A stretch of DNA of 64,000 nucleotides from Bisporella sp. PMI_857 (taxonomy: Eukaryota > Ascomycota > Leotiomycetes > Helotiales > Helotiaceae), in assembly GCA_021307315.1 (NCBI GenBank), contig JAJSPD010000032.1:186001-250000 (forward strand), in the 5' to 3' direction. Below are positions 60,986-64,000 of this stretch, piece by piece. The position numbers and the translations under genes were made by a program. The notes below the pieces were generated by a model. That model worked only from the letters and a program-made list of their open reading frames with translations, ran no database searches and was not told the origin of the DNA. Each line of letters opens with the position of its first letter. The stretch's first letter is position 1.

Positions 60986-61609
60986 TTTGTGCTAAAGAAT
61001 AGATACACCTGGATGAATTTCCTTCAGATCTGCCGGCAGGTGTACTGGGAAGGTGCCTAATAGTCGTCATTAGATCATTCTTAATTGTGAATATCCTTTC
61101 GCTACGACCTCCTAGAGCGCGATATGGCAGACCCGATCGCTAGCAACGAAGGAACTCCAAGATCAAGAGGACCACTCACCCTACGATGCACCCAACTATC
61201 TCAAAATTAGGCTGGAAACTTGAATGCTGTGGCTAGATGGTTGTCGTCAACTCCGCTAACAAGTCTAACAAGCAGAAAAGGCTGTTGCTTTGGCGTAGTT
61301 TTGTTGTTGTATGATCTGGATGGGATATGTCGATGGGGATCCTCTTTTCCAACGGTATCCAATAAGCACTAGCTTGTACTACAAGAAGGACCGGTGATGG
61401 TGGAAAGACTGATAGATATGTGTGTTTGGTATACTCGAACCCTTGAACGCCTCGTCGTCGCCGTCGAGGATGATTGAAGATGCTCGGTCGCGACAAGAGT
61501 GTCGTTGGCAGAAGAGGAGAGACGATTTGGGAGAGAGAGAGAAGGATTGGGGGAGCGAAAGCAGGCTCAGCAGGATTTGGACTAGTTGCATAGCACCAGC
61601 AAGAGAGAG

Positions 61610-61676
61610 GCAGAGGCAGATGCAGAGAGAGAGAGAGCGAGCTTTAGGGTGGTGTGGTGGTGGTGGTGGTGCTGGG
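61610..61676 (+). repeat. GA and GGT microsatellites in the veA leader
   Basis: A GAGAGAGAGAGAG run near 61625 is followed by GTGGTGGTGGTGGTGG at 61655-61671. Confidence 0.8.
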
Positions 61677-62041
61677 TGCTGAAGGGTGCAGGTGCCATGA
61701 CACTGCAGCAGGGATTTTTGGGGGCTTGGGGCCGGGACAGCGTGAACTTTGGGACAGGAAATACTGGGATGCGGAGCCTGTGAGCAACCAGTTATCGCTG
61801 TAGTTCGCCCAGAAAGTGGAGCTGAAGGCTACTTAGATCCGTGGTACAGGCCCCTGGTCGACATTTTCCCACGGCTGGGATCTAAAGCGGGAGCCCATCC
61901 TATCATTCCAAGTCCGTGATTGGTCCCTGTAGGCTCATCCTGGATGCAGCGCTTCAACGAATAATCATCCGCTCCAAAGTTGAGATCCATGACACTGGAA
62001 AAGGTATCTCTTCCTTTTCTTTTCCCTCAGGGCGGGGGTCG

Positions 62042-62067
62042 GACATCTAGCGACATCTAGCGACATC
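62042..62067 (+). repeat. Tandem repeat, 10-bp unit GACATCTAGC
   Basis: Two complete perfect copies plus a partial third (GACATC). Confidence 0.8.
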
Positions 62068-62250
62068 AACAAATTGGTACTGTACATTTATAATCAAACA
62101 GCACCATTTTGCTGGGACAGCTCGGGGTAACTTTAATTGAATCACGAGGGATTGGGAGGGGGCTAAGGCCTCTAGACTAGAGACTACAAACTAAAACACC
62201 ATTCCGCACGAAGCTTAATCATTACTTACTGTACAACTCAACGAACTAGG

Positions 62251-62305
62251 GCACGGCACGGTACGGTAGAGGACGGTAGAGGACAAGTCCAGTCCAGTCC
62301 AGTCT
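62251..62305 (+). repeat. Compound repeats CACGG, ACGGTAGAGG and AGTCC
   Basis: Two to four adjacent copies of each unit follow one another (GCACGGCACGG; ACGGTAGAGG twice; AGTCCAGTCCAGTCCAGTCT). Confidence 0.75.
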
Positions 62306-64000
62306 AGTCAGTACAATAAAGCGCTATGCTATGCTGTGCTGTACGTTTTCCTCGAAACTCGCTCTAGTGTAACATGCCACAGGATTCCACGAATTCTCGA
62401 TTTCCGCGCCACTTGGCCCATAAAAATGGCATGGTGATGGATACTGTCTGTATATTGGGACAGGATCAGTCGTACCGTATTGTAAGTGCTCCTGCACTGT
62501 ACAGTACTGTTGAGAATAACCGCGCAGGGTCTACCGTGGCCCACAAGCACTTATCTGTACTGTATAATCTGCCACAGGCTGTGCGCAGCACTAAACGAGG
62601 GCCCAAGGACCGATAACTTCAACCCGCACCCTCCTCCACCAGACATCCCAGAGATTGCCATGGAAGCCAGGCGTCGTCCTGCACAGCTGGGGATAAGAAT
62701 CCCAATGGCTGGCGGGCCGCCCTCGCTTATCCCATTTACAGGCATTCCGCCCGGGGTTTGCTGAGATCCCGACCGGGAGATGCACCCAAGAGAGAGCGAC
62801 GACCGGGCATGGCTGAGCGAGACAGGGATCCCTAGTCTTCCCAATGTTCGTCTAAACTTCCTTCCTGGGACTGGAGCCGTGGGCACGTACTAGCACTAGT
62901 ACAAGTATGTGGGTGAGAAATGAATCATGGAAGAGGCAGATTGAAAGGAAGCTGCATCCGAAAATGGACACTAGAGGGGAAAGGATGGTGATGGGGATGA
63001 TAATTGATAATACTCTCCTACAGTATGTACTGTACTGTACTACACATTTACTACCCTCTCATGTGCCAGATCGTGTGAAATGTTTCATTTACCCATTTAA
63101 AACATGGGAGAAAACCCCACCATTCCCCAATCTCGTTGGTAGCGAGCCCCAGTTGTCGCAGAGCACAAAAAAAAGATGACACTTTACTGGACTGTATCAG
63201 GGTCAATAACACTGCGGGATATGACAACTTTGGTGACGAGTGAGTGGGCCAGACATCTAAACAGCCGCCACGGCTACAGTACGGGTAAATCTTTATCGTC
63301 TCTTTTCGAAAACCCCATTGTCGCCCTCTGCTGACGGAGCAGGCTGTTGGAACATCCTTCGTGTCCATTAGAGTCACCCCCTCCTCCCGCTGCGTCCAAT
63401 TGAAACCAACATGTATGATATGGCAGGGGGGCTTTCTGCTGAACGCGAGCCTCTGGCATGCTGGATGTCATTGGTCTGACCATATTTTTGGCTTCTGGGG
63501 ATTGATATGGCCGCGCCAAAATAGATCTGATTTAGATTGAGCTCTCATATCAGCATTCCGGTAGAGATTCTCCAAGCGCCGGTATTTGAGAGACCCGCTC
63601 TTTACTGGGAAAGCTTATTCTGGATGACAGTTCGAATCCACTGAAAGTTTGAACCCTCATCCGGCGATTCAGCTTTAGCAAAGGGGGAGGGAGGGGGGAA
63701 GGATACTCTCCGTTAAAATCAATTAACTTTTCCGCCGCGTCAAGCTGGTGTTACACAGCGATTAAAACAAAAAACAGAAAAAAAAACAAAAAAAACAAAA
63801 CCAAAGAAGGGCAGGCCCCACCATTCACGATTCCATTTTCCTTGGCAGCGATTCAATACCGAAGCCGTTTTCCCAATTTCCATGCACCCATTCTTCAGCT
63901 TTCCCACGTTGATGACAGAAAAACAAATATGGGAAATAGATTCGAAGCCGCAAGAAAAAAAGAACACAAAAGCAAATAGGCATGCATGCATGCAATAAAC

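Larger units (their letters stand above)
60986..64000. other. 3 kb gene-free region upstream of veA
   Basis: No protein-coding gene is supported on either strand. The part near 61000-61680, with CT/GA-rich sequence, is the likely veA leader. Further out there are short tandem repeats (listed), a G-rich tract at 63680-63700 (GGGGGAGGGAGGGGGG), an A-rich stretch at 63761-63806 and a CATG run at 63981-63993. Confidence 0.5.

Noticed and set aside
63630..63660. AGTTCGAATCC resembling a tRNA T-loop
   Set aside because: No acceptor, D or anticodon stems can be drawn around it.

Overview
The window is nuclear DNA of a filamentous ascomycete (Pezizomycotina). Short 46-100 nt introns with GT..AG ends and CTAAC/CTGAC-like branch points interrupt most genes. 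The gene set includes a velvet regulator (VeA), a three-class-type protein O-mannosyltransferase, an Mga2/Spt23-type tethered factor, CENP-C/Mif2, a Chs7-like chaperone and a fungal GMC alcohol oxidase. The style of the small F-box-like and Cys-rich genes suggests a leotiomycete (Helotiales-like), but that placement is inference. No tRNA, rRNA, CRISPR array or intact transposon was seen.

Layout. 1-12.5 kb is the more accessory end: the 3' end of a Gln/Pro-rich protein, a GMC alcohol oxidase, a small Cys-rich gene, three tandem F-box-like paralogues (the first a pseudogene with three in-frame stops), and a fructosamine-kinase-like gene. 13-28.6 kb holds mif2 (-), ACC deaminase (+), a TTC36-like TPR protein (-), 4-hydroxyphenylpyruvate dioxygenase (+), a frameshifted DUF7704-type membrane protein (-), PMT2-type mannosyltransferase (-) and an MFS sugar transporter (-). 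28.6-39.8 kb is gene-poor and contains decay: Chs7-like and SSL1 are intact, while a transcription-factor tail and a 5'-truncated short-chain dehydrogenase lie head to head near 35.9 kb, followed by 3 kb without a recognisable gene. 39.8-61 kb is a conserved block: PFK2/FBPase2, RNase H1, Na+/H+ antiporter, Mga2/Spt23 (all +), then a fungal coiled-coil nuclear-type protein and veA (both -). The last 3 kb, upstream of veA, has no gene and many short tandem repeats.

Exon structures were derived by hand from reading-frame continuity, splice consensus and family resemblance; joins are given in each entry. Most genes are independent housekeeping functions rather than one pathway. No secondary-metabolite or other obvious multi-gene system is present; the best candidates for novelty are the F-box-like tandem family, a stop-free 51-nt intron that would extend the membrane anchor of the Mga2-like factor, and the relic junction at 35.9 kb.
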